DNA of 64,000 nt from Caenispirillum bisanense (GCF_039523075.1 NZ_BAAAEP010000018.1:15304-79303); one strand, 5' to 3'; positions 41,069 through 49,491 are shown, counted from the first letter of the stretch. Program-made: numbers and translations. Notes: generated from the letters alone by a model not told the origin.

Positions 41069-42259
41069 CTACCGTTCCAGGAAGGCGCGGATCCGGTCAC
41101 CGGCCTGGGCGATGGTCAGCACCCCGTCCAGGTGGCCGCGGGTGCCGGCCAGTTCGACGATCTGCACCGGCGTGCCGTCGGCGGCGATGAGGGCGGCGGT
41201 CTTGCGCACGCCTTCAGGGAAGAACACCAGGTCTTCCGGCTGGTGGATGATCAGCGTTGGCGCTTCGATGCGCGCCAGCCCTTCGGCCAGGGTGGGGCCG
41301 CCGCCCGTGACGAAGGTCTGGTTGGCGCGCACCAGGTACAGCAGGTGGTTGGCATCGGCCACCGCCGCCCGCGCCGCCGCCACCTGATCCAGCACCGCCT
41401 CGATCTTGTACTTCGCGGTGATGTCGGCGGCGGGGTCGCGGCCTTCCTCCGCCAGGGCGCGGCCGAAGGTCTCGTCGGCCCATTCCCAGTGGTTGGCCTG
41501 CAGGGTGACCAGCTTCAGCGCCTCCGCCAGTCCCTTGGTCGGCGGCTCGCCGTCGTAGTAGGCGCCGTCGTTCCAGTTGCCGTCGGCGCGGATGGGCGAC
41601 GCCCAGGTGTTGAGGATGCCGATGAGGTAGGCGTCGGCCTCGCCCGAGCCGATGACCGGAATCAGCCGCGCCACCCGGTCGGGATAGGTCGCCGCCCACT
41701 CGTAGGCCTGCAGCGAGCCCATGGAGGCGCCCATGACGGCGTGCAGGCGGGTGATGCCCAGGCTGTCCAGCAGCGCCTTCTGCACCTCAACGAAATCGCG
41801 GATGGTGACCACCGGGAAGTCCATCCCCCACGGCTTGCCGGTGGCCGGGTTGACGGTCGCCGGGCCGGTGGTGGTGACGTTGGGATCGTGGGCGTTGAGG
41901 TTCACCAGCGTGTCCGACGCGATGACGTAGTAGCGGTCGGTGTCCAGCGGCTTGCCGGGGCCGATGATGCTGTCCCAGTAGCCGGGGGCGGCGTCGCTGT
42001 CGGCGTACTTGCCGGCGGCGTGGCTGGTGCCGGAGAAGAAGTGGGTGATGAGGATGGCGTTGTCGCGGGCCTCGTTGAGGGTGCCGTAGGCTTCCCAGCC
42101 CACCCGCACCGGCGCGATGGTGGCGCCGTTCTGGGTGGTGAAGCTGTCCATCTCGAACACCTGCTTCTCCACCAGCTGGTCGTAGGCGGCGGCGGGGGCA
42201 GGGGCGCTCAGCCAGACCGCCGCCACGGCGGCGGCGGCCAGGGTGTACAGACGCTGCAT
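41069..42259 (-). CDS. Secreted alpha/beta-hydrolase, MetX-like
   Basis: A 396-residue alpha/beta-hydrolase with a signal peptide (MQRLYTLAAAAVAAVWL, cleavage near AAAYD). It resembles homoserine O-acetyltransferases in topology: NAILITHFFSG, the nucleophile elbow GASMGSLQAYEWA (Ser179) and a C-terminal GHLDGV segment with the likely catalytic His. Because cytoplasmic MetX has no signal sequence, this is more likely a periplasmic esterase or acyl hydrolase of that fold. The ATG follows GGGAGGACATCC. It is convergent with the PAP2 gene. Confidence 0.83.
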   Translation of the reverse strand: MQRLYTLAAAAVAAVWLSAPAPAAAYDQLVEKQVFEMDSFTTQNGATIAPVRVGWEAYGTLNEARDNAILITHFFSGTSHAAGKYADSDAAPGYWDSIIGPGKPLDTDRYYVIASDTLVNLNAHDPNVTTTGPATVNPATGKPWGMDFPVVTIRDFVEVQKALLDSLGITRLHAVMGASMGSLQAYEWAATYPDRVARLIPVIGSGEADAYLIGILNTWASPIRADGNWNDGAYYDGEPPTKGLAEALKLVTLQANHWEWADETFGRALAEEGRDPAADITAKYKIEAVLDQVAAARAAVADANHLLYLVRANQTFVTGGGPTLAEGLARIEAPTLIIHQPEDLVFFPEGVRKTAALIAADGTPVQIVELAGTRGHLDGVLTIAQAGDRIRAFLER

Positions 42260-42367
42260 GGATGTCCTCCCGGTTGTGTTGCTGTCATCACAACCGGGGC
42301 GGCGGAGTCGGGTCAAATGCGCATAGGTGGGGCCGCTGCTCCGCCGGACCGCCGGGCGCTGTCGCCG

Positions 42368-42712
42368 TCAGTGCAGGCGCTGGCCGTCGGGCACCGGCTG
42401 GTCGGGGCGGATCAGCACGATGGCGCCGTCGGCATCGGCGAAGCCGAGCACCAGGCATTCGCTCATGAAGCGGCCGATCTGCTTGGCGGGGAAGTTCACC
42501 ACCGCCGCCACCTGCCGCCCGACCAGGGTTTCGGGGGTGTAGTGGACGGTGACCTGGGCGGAGGTGCGACGCTCCCCGATCTCCGGGCCGAAGTCGATCC
42601 ACATCTTGATCGCCGGCTTGCGGGCCTCCGGGTAGGGCTCGGCCCGGATGACGGTGCCGACGCGGATGTCGACCTTGAGGAAATCGTCAAAGCTGATGGG
42701 ATCGCTGCTCAT
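42368..42712 (-). CDS. csaA: tRNA-binding/chaperone-like protein CsaA
   Basis: A 114-residue OB-fold protein of the CsaA/tRNA-binding EMAP-type family. Its features are VDIRVGTVIRAEPYPEARKP, the GRQVAAVVNFPAKQIG segment and SECLVLGFADADG. CsaA has tRNA-binding and chaperone-like activity. The ATG at 42712 follows GGGGCCCC; the longer upstream frame is proline-rich shadow. It lies divergent from pdxJ. Confidence 0.9.
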   Translation of the reverse strand: MSSDPISFDDFLKVDIRVGTVIRAEPYPEARKPAIKMWIDFGPEIGERRTSAQVTVHYTPETLVGRQVAAVVNFPAKQIGRFMSECLVLGFADADGAIVLIRPDQPVPDGQRLH

Positions 42713-42861
42713 GGGGCCCCTCGGCACGGACTGCGGAGGCGGCCAGGGTAGCGGCGCCGCGCCGCCGCCGGAAGGGCCACTGCAATATGGCACTGGCGTG
42801 CGGCGGCCTGAGCCGGCAGACTGGCCGCCCTTTGCGCCACCTGGGACGGATGCCGCCTGCC

Positions 42862-43593
42862 ATGCCGACGATGCTCAGCGTCAACCTCAACAAGGTCGCC
42901 CTGCTCCGCAACCAGCGCGACATCGGCCTGCCCGACGTGGCCGAGGCGGCGCGCACGGTGCTGGCCGCCGGCGCCCACGGCGTCACCGTCCACCCCCGGC
43001 CGGACGAGCGCCACATCCGCCGCAGCGACGTGCCGGTGCTGGCCGCGGTGGTGCGCGAGCACGGCAATGGCGCCGAATACAACATCGAGGGCTTCCCGTC
43101 GGAGGACTGGCTGCAGCTGGTCCTCGACAACGGCGCCCATCAGACCACCCTGGTCCCCGACCCGCCGGAGGCCCACACCAGTGAGGAAGGCTGGGATCTC
43201 GACGCGCAGGCGGAGTTCCTGCGGCCGGTGATCGCCCGCCTGAACGCCGCCGGCATCCGCGTGTCGCTGTTCATCGAGCCCGATCCGGCGGCGCCGGCCA
43301 AGGCGCGGGCGCTGGGTGCCGGGGCGGTGGAGATCTACACCGGCGCCTATGCCCACGGCCGCCCGCTGGACGACTACCGCGCCGCCGGCCGCGCCGCCCA
43401 CGAGGCAGGGCTGCGGCTGAATGCCGGCCATGACCTCAGCCTGACCAACCTGGGCGCCTTCCTCGACGCGGTGCCGTGGACGGCGGAGGTCTCCATCGGC
43501 CACGCCATCACCGCCGAAGCGCTGTGGATGGGGTGGTCGCGGGTGGTCGGCGCCTATCGCGACATCTGCGTCTTCCCGCGCGAGATGGCGTAA
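42862..43593 (+). CDS. pdxJ: Pyridoxine 5'-phosphate synthase
   Basis: TIM-barrel enzyme condensing 3-amino-2-oxopropyl phosphate with deoxyxylulose 5-phosphate to pyridoxine 5'-phosphate. Family landmarks are LSVNLNKVALLRNQR, GAHGVTVHPRPDERHI with its catalytic His, EYNIEGFPS with the catalytic Glu, and NAGHDL. The start is one of three clustered ATGs (42850, 42862, 42871); 42862 gives about 243 residues, normal for the family. Element B follows 150 bp downstream. Confidence 0.93.
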   Translation: MPTMLSVNLNKVALLRNQRDIGLPDVAEAARTVLAAGAHGVTVHPRPDERHIRRSDVPVLAAVVREHGNGAEYNIEGFPSEDWLQLVLDNGAHQTTLVPDPPEAHTSEEGWDLDAQAEFLRPVIARLNAAGIRVSLFIEPDPAAPAKARALGAGAVEIYTGAYAHGRPLDDYRAAGRAAHEAGLRLNAGHDLSLTNLGAFLDAVPWTAEVSIGHAITAEALWMGWSRVVGAYRDICVFPREMA

Positions 43594-43672
43594 GGGCACG
43601 TCTTTCAGGTTGCTTTTGCCGCCGCTTTGATGTGGGGTGGCATGGGTGTCCGGCGCAGCAGCAGCGCCGGTT

Positions 43673-43870
43673 CAGGCGGCGCGACCGGAGGGCACGGGGC
43701 TCCTCCGGCCGTGGCAGAGGCCCTGCCGGATACCTGGAGGGACTGCGATGACCTGGATTCCCAGAATTCGCATCACCGTCGAAGTCGAAAAGACCCGGAG
43801 CAGCCTGAAACTCACGCTCCGGGTCAATATCGCTTAGGCGGATCGGCAGGGGCGTTGGAGCGCTCCTGCC
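43673..43870 (+). repeat. Small-ORF repeat element, copy B
   Basis: A ~198-bp plus-strand element homologous to 30045-30247. It has the same CAGGCGG start, a CTCCGGCCGTGGCAGAG upstream hairpin (one mismatch relative to copy A), a 29-codon ORF, and the downstream hairpin GGCAGGGGCG-TTGGAG-CGCTCCTGCC (43845-43870). The stem has one G-U pair where copy A has G-C, so pairing is conserved despite substitutions. Confidence 0.8.
43748..43837 (+). CDS. 29-residue small protein, M-x-W-I-P-R family (copy B)
   Basis: A 29-codon ORF from ATG 43748 to TAG. The peptide begins M-T-W-I-P-R, has I-T-V-E-V-E-K-T-R in the middle and ends T-L-R-V-N-I-A. It aligns without gaps to the copy A peptide. The alternating hydrophobic/charged pattern predicts two short beta strands with an E-K-T-R turn. 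A purine-rich TGGAGGGA precedes the start. Neighbours are pdxJ upstream and a convergent phasin gene downstream. No function is known to me. Confidence 0.6.
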   Translation: MTWIPRIRITVEVEKTRSSLKLTLRVNIA

Positions 43871-43910
43871 ACCTCCCAGTCTAATGCGCCAGCCTCGCCG
43901 TCGCAAGCAC

Positions 43911-43951
43911 ACCAAACAAAACGGCCGCCATCCGGGGGGAGGGCGGCCGTT
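43911..43951 (-). terminator. Rho-independent terminator of the phasin gene
   Basis: On the minus strand, AACGGCCGCC pairs with GGCGGCCGTT across a C-rich loop and is followed by TTGTTTGGT. The stem (43920-43929 with 43942-43951) is perfect. It lies 46 bp after the phasin stop. Confidence 0.85.
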
Positions 43952-43997
43952 GCTCGGCGGGACAGCGGCGCGACTCGCGCGCTGCTGACGATCCGAT

Positions 43998-44447
43998 TTA
44001 CTTGCGCGGGGCGGTGGCGGCGGCGCCGGCCTTGGCGACCACGCCCTTCACCTCGTCCAGCGCTTCGGCGAAGCGGCGGTTGAGCAGGTCGGTCACTTCG
44101 GCGTTGGACTTGGCCATCAGTTCCGACATCTCGCGGGCGTTGGCGACGGCGCGCTCGAAGGCTTCCTTGGCGACTTCCGTCTGCTTGACGAGCTTCTCGG
44201 TCGGCGACGGGGCGCCGGCGATGCCCGAGGCGGCGGCGGCGGATTCTTCCACGGCCTGGCGCAGCAGCTCGGTCTGGCGCTTCATGAGGGCCTGCACGCC
44301 TTCGAACGCCAGACGGTTGGCGGCGGTCAGCGCTTCCAGGTTCTTCTGCTGGGCGGCGACCATGGCGTCCATGTCGACGCCCGGCACCTTCATTTCGCTC
44401 ATGTACTTGCTGATGTCGAAATCGAACGGCAGTTCGGTCTTGGCCAT
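43998..44447 (-). CDS. phaP: Phasin family protein
   Basis: Polyhydroxyalkanoate granule-surface protein. The 149-residue product is almost wholly helical and low in aromatic residues. It has the phasin pattern Q-Q-K-N-L-E-A-L-T-A-A-N-R-L-A-F-E-G-V-Q near residues 33-52, a K-R-Q-T-E-L-L-R-Q-A segment, then an Ala-rich amphipathic helix and a lysine-rich tail. The ATG has GGGAGGTGA upstream. It has its own terminator and a candidate operator region at 44491-44547. The family name is secure; which PHA phasin it is cannot be told. Confidence 0.87.
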   Translation of the reverse strand: MAKTELPFDFDISKYMSEMKVPGVDMDAMVAAQQKNLEALTAANRLAFEGVQALMKRQTELLRQAVEESAAAASGIAGAPSPTEKLVKQTEVAKEAFERAVANAREMSELMAKSNAEVTDLLNRRFAEALDEVKGVVAKAGAAATAPRK

Positions 44448-44534
44448 GATTCACCTCCCGGCGGGTTCAAAAGATAAACGGACTGGCAGCACGGTAATTT
44501 TCGCACCTGCACAAGTCAAGGCGAAATGCTGCGG

Positions 44535-44547
44535 CGCACAATGTGCG
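44535..44547. promoter_or_regulatory. Palindrome upstream of phasin promoter
   Basis: CGCACA-A-TGTGCG is a perfect 6+1+6 inverted repeat about 88 bp upstream of the phasin start. A TTGACT (44519-44514, minus strand) nearby could be the phasin -35. Phasin genes in many bacteria are repressed by PhaR, whose sites are TGC/GCA-rich; this is a candidate only. Confidence 0.4.
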
Positions 44548-44561
44548 TCCGCCGCACCGTG

Positions 44562-45257
44562 TCAGTCGTCGGCGGCCGGCATTTCAGGGTCGCTGCCGGG
44601 GCGAGTCGTGCGGGCAGGCGTGTCGGTGGGCGGCGGCCGGTCGTCCTCCAGACCGCTGCCGGCCACCCGGGCGCCGCCGAATCCGGGCACCATCCGCACC
44701 AGATCGTCCAGGTTCTTCAGGGCCTTGTCGAGGGCGGCCATGGTCCGCGCCAGGTCCGGCGTGTCGTCCTGCACGAAGGTGCGCAACACCCACAGATAGG
44801 TATAGGCCAGCCCCTTGATGCGGGCATAGCCGGTGAGGCCGGAGGCCGACAGCCCCGCCGCCTCCAGCGTCAGCGCCATGGAGCGGCCGAGACGGAAGGC
44901 GGAGTAGAGGCCGTCGAACGGCCGCAGCGGCAGGCCCTTCAGGTAGGACGCGATGGCCTGACGGTAGGGCGCCATGGCCTCGAACCGCGCCATCAGCACG
45001 TCGAACAGGCGGTCGCGCACCGGCTCCGACGGGTCCGCCTCGGTGCGGCCGGAGAGCGCCAGCCGGTCGGTGTAGCGGAAGGCCTCGTCCACCAGGGCCT
45101 CGTGGCCGGGGTGGCTGCGCAGCACCTCGTGGACGTCCAGGTCGGCGGCCAGCGCCACCTCGGCGGGGGTGACGCGGGGCCAGCCGTGGGCCTCCGCCAC
45201 CGTGAACACGGCGGCGCCGATGCGATCGGGCAGGCTGTCGGTTTCGGATGTCGGCAT
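44562..45257 (-). CDS. TetR/COQ9-like helical protein
   Basis: A 231-residue protein with an N-terminal TetR-like helix-turn-helix (~10-55; VTPAEVALAADLDVHEVLR) and a helical C-terminal domain containing FDVLMARFEAMAPYR, LGRSMALTLEAAGLSA, RIKGLAYTYLWVLRTF and DLARTMAALDKALKNLDD. This C-terminal pattern is shared with alphaproteobacterial COQ9-like/TetR proteins. Whether it binds DNA or a lipid is uncertain. The last 30 residues are charged and disordered. It lies 115 bp upstream of the phasin on the same strand, 45 bp after proC. Confidence 0.75.
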   Translation of the reverse strand: MPTSETDSLPDRIGAAVFTVAEAHGWPRVTPAEVALAADLDVHEVLRSHPGHEALVDEAFRYTDRLALSGRTEADPSEPVRDRLFDVLMARFEAMAPYRQAIASYLKGLPLRPFDGLYSAFRLGRSMALTLEAAGLSASGLTGYARIKGLAYTYLWVLRTFVQDDTPDLARTMAALDKALKNLDDLVRMVPGFGGARVAGSGLEDDRPPPTDTPARTTRPGSDPEMPAADD

Positions 45258-45301
45258 CTGTCTGTCCTCCTCGACCGGCTGTCGCGACATAAAGGGCTGA
45301 C

Positions 45302-46105
45302 CTAGCCCGCGAGTTCCCGCGAGCGATGGGCGGCGGCGGCCACGGCGCGGATCATGAGGGCATCGAGCCCGTCGTCGGCCATCAGCACCGCCAGCGCCGC
45401 CGCCGTGGTGCCGCCGGGGCTGGTGACGTTCTGGCGCAGGGTCGCCGGCTCCTCCGGCGAGCGGTGCATCAGTTCGCCGGCGCCGCAGATGGTGGCGCGG
45501 GCCAGCTGCGCCGCCAGATCGGCCGGCAGGCCGGCGGCGATGCCGGCGCGGGTCATGGCCTCGGCCAGCAGGAACACATAGGCGGGGCCGGAGCCGGAGA
45601 CCGCCGTCACCGCATCCATGTGGGCCTCGTCCTCCACCCAGGCAACGGTACCCACCGCCTGCAGCAGGGCGGTGCAGCGGTCGCGCATGGCGGTGTCGAC
45701 GGGGGCATTGGGGCAGCAGACGGTGATGCCGCGGCCGACGGCGGCCGGGGTGTTGGGCATGGCGCGCACCACCGCCGCCGTCTCCCCCAGGGCCTGGGCG
45801 AAGAACGCCAGCGTGCGGCCGGCGGCCACCGACAGGAACACGGTGCCCGGCGCGACGAAGCGGCGGTAGGCCGGCAGCACGTCGGCCATCACCTGCGGCT
45901 TCACCGCCAGCACCACCGCATCGGGGCGGAAATCGGCCGGCACCGCCTCGGCGCTTTCCACCACCCGCACGCCGGCCGGCGCGGTCGCACCGCCGCCGGG
46001 TTCGACGATGACCACGTCCTGCGGCCTGAGGGTGGTTTCCAGCCAGCCGGACAGCATGGCGCCGCCCATCTTGCCGCAGCCGACCAGAAGGATGGAAAGG
46101 GACAT
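45302..46105 (-). CDS. proC: Pyrroline-5-carboxylate reductase
   Basis: Last enzyme of proline synthesis, NAD(P)H-dependent. The 267-residue product opens with the Rossmann motif LLVGCGKMGGAMLSGW and has VLAVKPQVM, RAMPNTPAAVGRG, and the C-terminal signature DAVTAVSGSGPAYVFLLAEAM with NVTSPGGTTAAAL. All are canonical. The ATG at 46105 follows GGAAAGGGA. It follows the YbjN gene, an arrangement common in alphaproteobacteria. Confidence 0.96.
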   Translation of the reverse strand: MSLSILLVGCGKMGGAMLSGWLETTLRPQDVVIVEPGGGATAPAGVRVVESAEAVPADFRPDAVVLAVKPQVMADVLPAYRRFVAPGTVFLSVAAGRTLAFFAQALGETAAVVRAMPNTPAAVGRGITVCCPNAPVDTAMRDRCTALLQAVGTVAWVEDEAHMDAVTAVSGSGPAYVFLLAEAMTRAGIAAGLPADLAAQLARATICGAGELMHRSPEEPATLRQNVTSPGGTTAAALAVLMADDGLDALMIRAVAAAAHRSRELAG

Positions 46106-46241
46106 GGAAGGGGTCTCCTCGCGCTCGGGTGATGCTGCCGGCATGAAACGCCAGGCCGGTGCCCCGGCACAAGGGCTGTGGTGGCGAAGAACGGCCGGCG
46201 GGGGCGGATCGGGCCGCGTCCCGCCGGCCGGAACCGGACGA

Positions 46242-46739
46242 TCAGGCCTCGCCCATGGTGTCGAGCATGGCGGCGGTGATGGCGTCCTGCGCCGTCTTGC
46301 CGCCCCAGACGAGGAACTGGAAGGCGGGATAGAACCGCTCGCATTCGGAAATGGCGTGGTCCATCAGCTCTTCCATGGTTTCCTCGTCGAGGCCGTGGCG
46401 GAGCATGACGGTGTGACGGAACAGCGGCACGCCGTCGTCGTGCCACAGGGCGAAGTGGCCGAGCCACAGCCGCTCGTTCAGCAGCGACAGCAGTTCGAAC
46501 ACATCGGCGCGACGGTTTTTCGGCACCTTCAGGTCGAAGGCGCAGGTGACGTGCAGGCTCTCCAGGTCCTGCGACCAGGCGAAGAAGAGGGTGTAGTCGC
46601 ACCAGTGGCCGGGCACCTCCATCGCCGCTTCCAGTTCGGTGCGGCGGTCGAAGGTCCAGTCCTTGGTAAGGGCGACGGTTTCGACGATGTCGATGGGGTT
46701 GGCGTCAGTCGACGCGGCGTCGAGCGGGGCCGAATACAT
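46242..46739 (-). CDS. YbjN-domain protein
   Basis: A 165-residue YbjN-family protein (a type III secretion chaperone-like fold). Segments such as WCDYTLFFAWSQDLESLHVTCAFDLKVP and LLSLLNERLWLGHFALWHDDGVPLFRH (split across ~45-110) match the alphaproteobacterial subgroup. The ATG at 46739 follows AGGGAGGTGACC, an excellent ribosome site. It is consistently found with proC and may be regulatory; the biochemical role is unknown. Confidence 0.88.
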   Translation of the reverse strand: MYSAPLDAASTDANPIDIVETVALTKDWTFDRRTELEAAMEVPGHWCDYTLFFAWSQDLESLHVTCAFDLKVPKNRRADVFELLSLLNERLWLGHFALWHDDGVPLFRHTVMLRHGLDEETMEELMDHAISECERFYPAFQFLVWGGKTAQDAITAAMLDTMGEA

Positions 46740-46983
46740 GCGGTCACCTCCCTGGCGCAGGGCGGAAGGGAGTGGTCCCTTCCGCAGGATGGCGGCCGGG
46801 ACGGGCGGCGGCTGTGGACAAATCTTGTTGTACTGCCACCCCCTGGCCACAAGACATAGCCTGCCAGAGGGGCGACTTTGGTGCAAGGGTTCTGTTGCAG
46901 GCGCTAAATGAGGCGCAGCCCTGGCCCGTCCCGTCACGGAAACTTCACTGAATGCAAACGCCCGATACTGTTCCGGCGGTTGC

Positions 46984-47021
46984 CGAAAAGAAACGGCCCC
47001 GCACTTGATTTTGCGGGGCCG
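46984..47021 (-). terminator. Rho-independent terminator of ubiK
   Basis: On the minus strand, CGGCCCCGC pairs with GCGGGGCCG (46994-47002 with 47013-47021), followed by TTTCTTTTC. It lies 18 bp after the ubiK stop. Confidence 0.88.
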
Positions 47022-47039
47022 TCACTTCATCCGGCGGGA

Positions 47040-47477
47040 TTACTCGCCCTTTTCCGGGCCTTCACCCTCCGGCGAGGCATCGGGCGGCGGCTCGGCGGCG
47101 GCGGCGGTCGGGCCGGCGGCGGCCTCGCCCTTCGGCTTCACCGCCTTGACGCCGGCGGCGTTGCGGTGGGCCTTCACCCGCCGGGTGGCATTGACCGAGG
47201 CGGCGGAGCTGGTGGGCCGCACCGACGGCTTGCGCTTGGCGGCCTCTTCCAGTTCGGCGATGCGGGCGGCCAGGGCTTCGTTCTCGGCCCGGGCTTCGGC
47301 GGCCATGGCGCGCACGGCCTCGAATTCCTCGCGCGTCACCAGATCCATCTCGGCGAGCACGCGCTCCAGCCGGTAGCGGATGATGCCTTCGATCTCGTCG
47401 CGCACGCCGGTCAGGGCGCCAAGGGCGCCGCCGGCCACCCGGGCGAGGTCGTCGAACAGGCGGTTCTGCGTCTGCAT
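47040..47477 (-). CDS. ubiK: Ubiquinone biosynthesis accessory factor UbiK (BMFP)
   Basis: A 145-residue member of the YqiC/UbiK membrane-fusogenic protein family. Residues ~1-75 hold the conserved part: an amphipathic DDLARVAGGALGALTGVRDEIE segment, then a coiled coil (RLERVLAEMDLVTREEFE, with a long Ala/Glu helix to ~75). In other bacteria it aids the soluble ubiquinone-synthesis complex. The C-terminal 70 residues are basic then acidic low-complexity sequence. It is divergent from hldD. Confidence 0.85.
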   Translation of the reverse strand: MQTQNRLFDDLARVAGGALGALTGVRDEIEGIIRYRLERVLAEMDLVTREEFEAVRAMAAEARAENEALAARIAELEEAAKRKPSVRPTSSAASVNATRRVKAHRNAAGVKAVKPKGEAAAGPTAAAAEPPPDASPEGEGPEKGE

Positions 47478-47646
47478 GGTCAGCTAGCCTTCCGTTGCGG
47501 CCGGACGGCGGGCACGACCGGCCGCCGGCGAATCCTGAAGCGGAGTATGGGTTGCCCGGCAAGGGCTTGCAACCGCCCACTCCTTGCGGCGGCGCAGGTG
47601 CGGCCCTATAACCGGACAGGCCTGCGGATTATCGGGAGTTGCCTGC

Positions 47647-48633
47647 ATGTACGTGGTCACCGGCGGCGCCGGGTTCATCGGTTCGAACATCCTTGCCGCC
47701 CTGGAAGCGCGCGGCGCCCACGATCTGGTGGTGGTGGACCGGCTGCGCGACGGCGGCAAGTGGCGCAACGTCGCCAAGCGGGAACTGACCGACATCGTGG
47801 CGCCGGAGCGGCTGTTCGACTTCCTGGACGCCCACCGCACGCGCATCGAGGCCATCTTCCACATGGGCGCCATCTCGGCCACCACCGAGCGCGACGCCGA
47901 CAAGATCATCGAGAACAACTTCACCCTCTCCATCGCGCTGTGGAAGTGGTGCACCGTCAACCGGGTGCGGCTGATCTATGCCTCCTCCGCCGCCACCTAC
48001 GGCGACGGCACCGCCGGCTTCGTCGACGACATGAGCGCCGGGCACCTGGCCACCCTGCGGCCGCTGAACGGCTACGGCTGGTCCAAGCACCTGTTCGACC
48101 GCCGCATCTCGCGCCGGCTGGCGGAAGGGCGGGAGGCGCCGCCGCAGTGGGCGGGCCTCAAGTTCTTCAACGTCTACGGCCCCAACGAGTATCACAAGGG
48201 ATCGCAGTCGAGCGTCGTGTCCCAGGTCTACCCCAAGGCCGCCGTCGACGCCCATTTCGACCTCTTCCGCAGCCACAACCCGGCCTACCCCGATGGCGGC
48301 CAGCTGCGCGACTTCATCTATGTCAACGACGTGGTCGACGTGATGATGTGGCTGCTCGACACGCCCTCCGTCAGCGGCCTCTACAACGTCGGCACCGGCA
48401 AGGCGCGGTCCTTCGCCGATCTGGCCGGCGCCGTCTACCGGGCGCTCGGCAAGGCGCCCAACATCCGCTTCAAGGACATGCCGGTGGAGCTGCGCGACAA
48501 GTACCAGTACTTCACCCAGGCGGACATGAGCCGCCTGCGCGCCGCCGGCTACGACAAGCCGTTCACCGAGCTGGAGGATGGCGTCGGCGATTATGTCCGC
48601 CGCTACCTGCACAGCGCCGATCCCTACAAGTAA
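47647..48633 (+). CDS. hldD: ADP-L-glycero-D-manno-heptose 6-epimerase
   Basis: Short-chain dehydrogenase/reductase that epimerises ADP-heptose for the LPS inner core. The 328-residue product has the NADP-binding motif VTGGAGFIGSN, the FHMGAIS segment, and the YxxxK motif in NGYGWSKHLFD. LKFFNVYGPNEYHKG and GGQLRDFIYVNDVVDVM are strongly HldD-like. The ATG at 47647 is the natural start of the Rossmann fold. It is 21 bp upstream of lgt. Confidence 0.93.
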   Translation: MYVVTGGAGFIGSNILAALEARGAHDLVVVDRLRDGGKWRNVAKRELTDIVAPERLFDFLDAHRTRIEAIFHMGAISATTERDADKIIENNFTLSIALWKWCTVNRVRLIYASSAATYGDGTAGFVDDMSAGHLATLRPLNGYGWSKHLFDRRISRRLAEGREAPPQWAGLKFFNVYGPNEYHKGSQSSVVSQVYPKAAVDAHFDLFRSHNPAYPDGGQLRDFIYVNDVVDVMMWLLDTPSVSGLYNVGTGKARSFADLAGAVYRALGKAPNIRFKDMPVELRDKYQYFTQADMSRLRAAGYDKPFTELEDGVGDYVRRYLHSADPYK

Positions 48634-48654
48634 CGACGGCAGGAGAGCCCGCCC

Positions 48655-49491
48655 GTGCTGACCTTCGCCCTGCCGTTCCCGGCCATCGACCCCATCGCCA
48701 TCGAGATCGGCCCTCTGGCCATCCGCTGGTATGCGCTGGCCTACCTCACCGGCCTGCTCGGCGGCTGGTGGTATCTGCGCTTCCTTGCCCGCCGCACCCC
48801 CGGCGGCCCCACCGACGATCAGGCCGACGACTTCCTGGTGTGGGCGACCCTTGGCGTGGTGGTGGGCGGCCGCCTCGGCTACGTGCTGTTCTACAAGCCG
48901 GAGTATTACCTCGCCAATCCGCTCGACATCGTGAAGGTGTGGCAGGGCGGCATGGCCTTCCACGGCGGCGTGCTGGGGGTGATTTTCGCCATCTGGCTGT
49001 TCTCGCGGCTGCGCGGGCTGTCGTTCCTGCGCATGGGCGATCTGGTCTGCGCGGTGGTGCCCATCGGCCTGTTCTTCGGTCGCATCGCCAACTTCATCAA
49101 CGGCGAGCTGTGGGGGCGCCCGGCGCCCGACGTGCCGTGGGCGGTGGTGTTCCCCCACGGCGGCGACGTTCCCCGCCACCCGAGCCAGCTGTACGAGGCG
49201 ATCCTGGAAGGGCTGGTGCTGGTGGTGCTGCTGCATCTGCTGTGGCGGGTGGCGGCCATCCGCGAGCGCCGCGGCTTCATCGCCGGCGCCTTCCTGGCCG
49301 GCTACGGCCTGTCGCGCTTCACGGTCGAGTTCTTCCGCGAGCCCGACGCCTTCCTCGGCACCCTGGCTGCCGGCCTGACCATGGGGCAGCTGCTGTCGCT
49401 GCCGATGATCCTGGCCGGGGCGGCGCTGATGATCGCCTCCGGCCGTTTCCGTCAGGCGGAGCCGCCGCAGGCCGGCGGGCATACGGCATGA
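48655..49491 (+). CDS. lgt: Prolipoprotein diacylglyceryl transferase
   Basis: Attaches diacylglycerol from phosphatidylglycerol to the lipobox cysteine of prolipoproteins at the inner membrane. The 278-residue product has about seven membrane segments and the family signatures MAFHGGVLGVI and GRIANFINGELWGRP. A GTG start at 48655 follows AGGAGA. The stop overlaps the next start (ATGA), so lgt, the MidA-like gene and pgeF are translationally coupled. Confidence 0.96.
   Translation: MLTFALPFPAIDPIAIEIGPLAIRWYALAYLTGLLGGWWYLRFLARRTPGGPTDDQADDFLVWATLGVVVGGRLGYVLFYKPEYYLANPLDIVKVWQGGMAFHGGVLGVIFAIWLFSRLRGLSFLRMGDLVCAVVPIGLFFGRIANFINGELWGRPAPDVPWAVVFPHGGDVPRHPSQLYEAILEGLVLVVLLHLLWRVAAIRERRGFIAGAFLAGYGLSRFTVEFFREPDAFLGTLAAGLTMGQLLSLPMILAGAALMIASGRFRQAEPPQAGGHTA

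Noticed and set aside
30045..43870. The paired small-ORF elements as a mobile insertion sequence or MITE
   Set aside because: No terminal inverted repeats at the outer ends, no target duplications and no transposase were seen. Conservation is concentrated in the ORF and the two hairpins.
46908..49487. A long plus-strand frame that leads into the MidA-like gene
   Set aside because: Only its last part, from ATG 49488, has family similarity. The earlier part crosses ubiK, hldD and lgt in the wrong frame.
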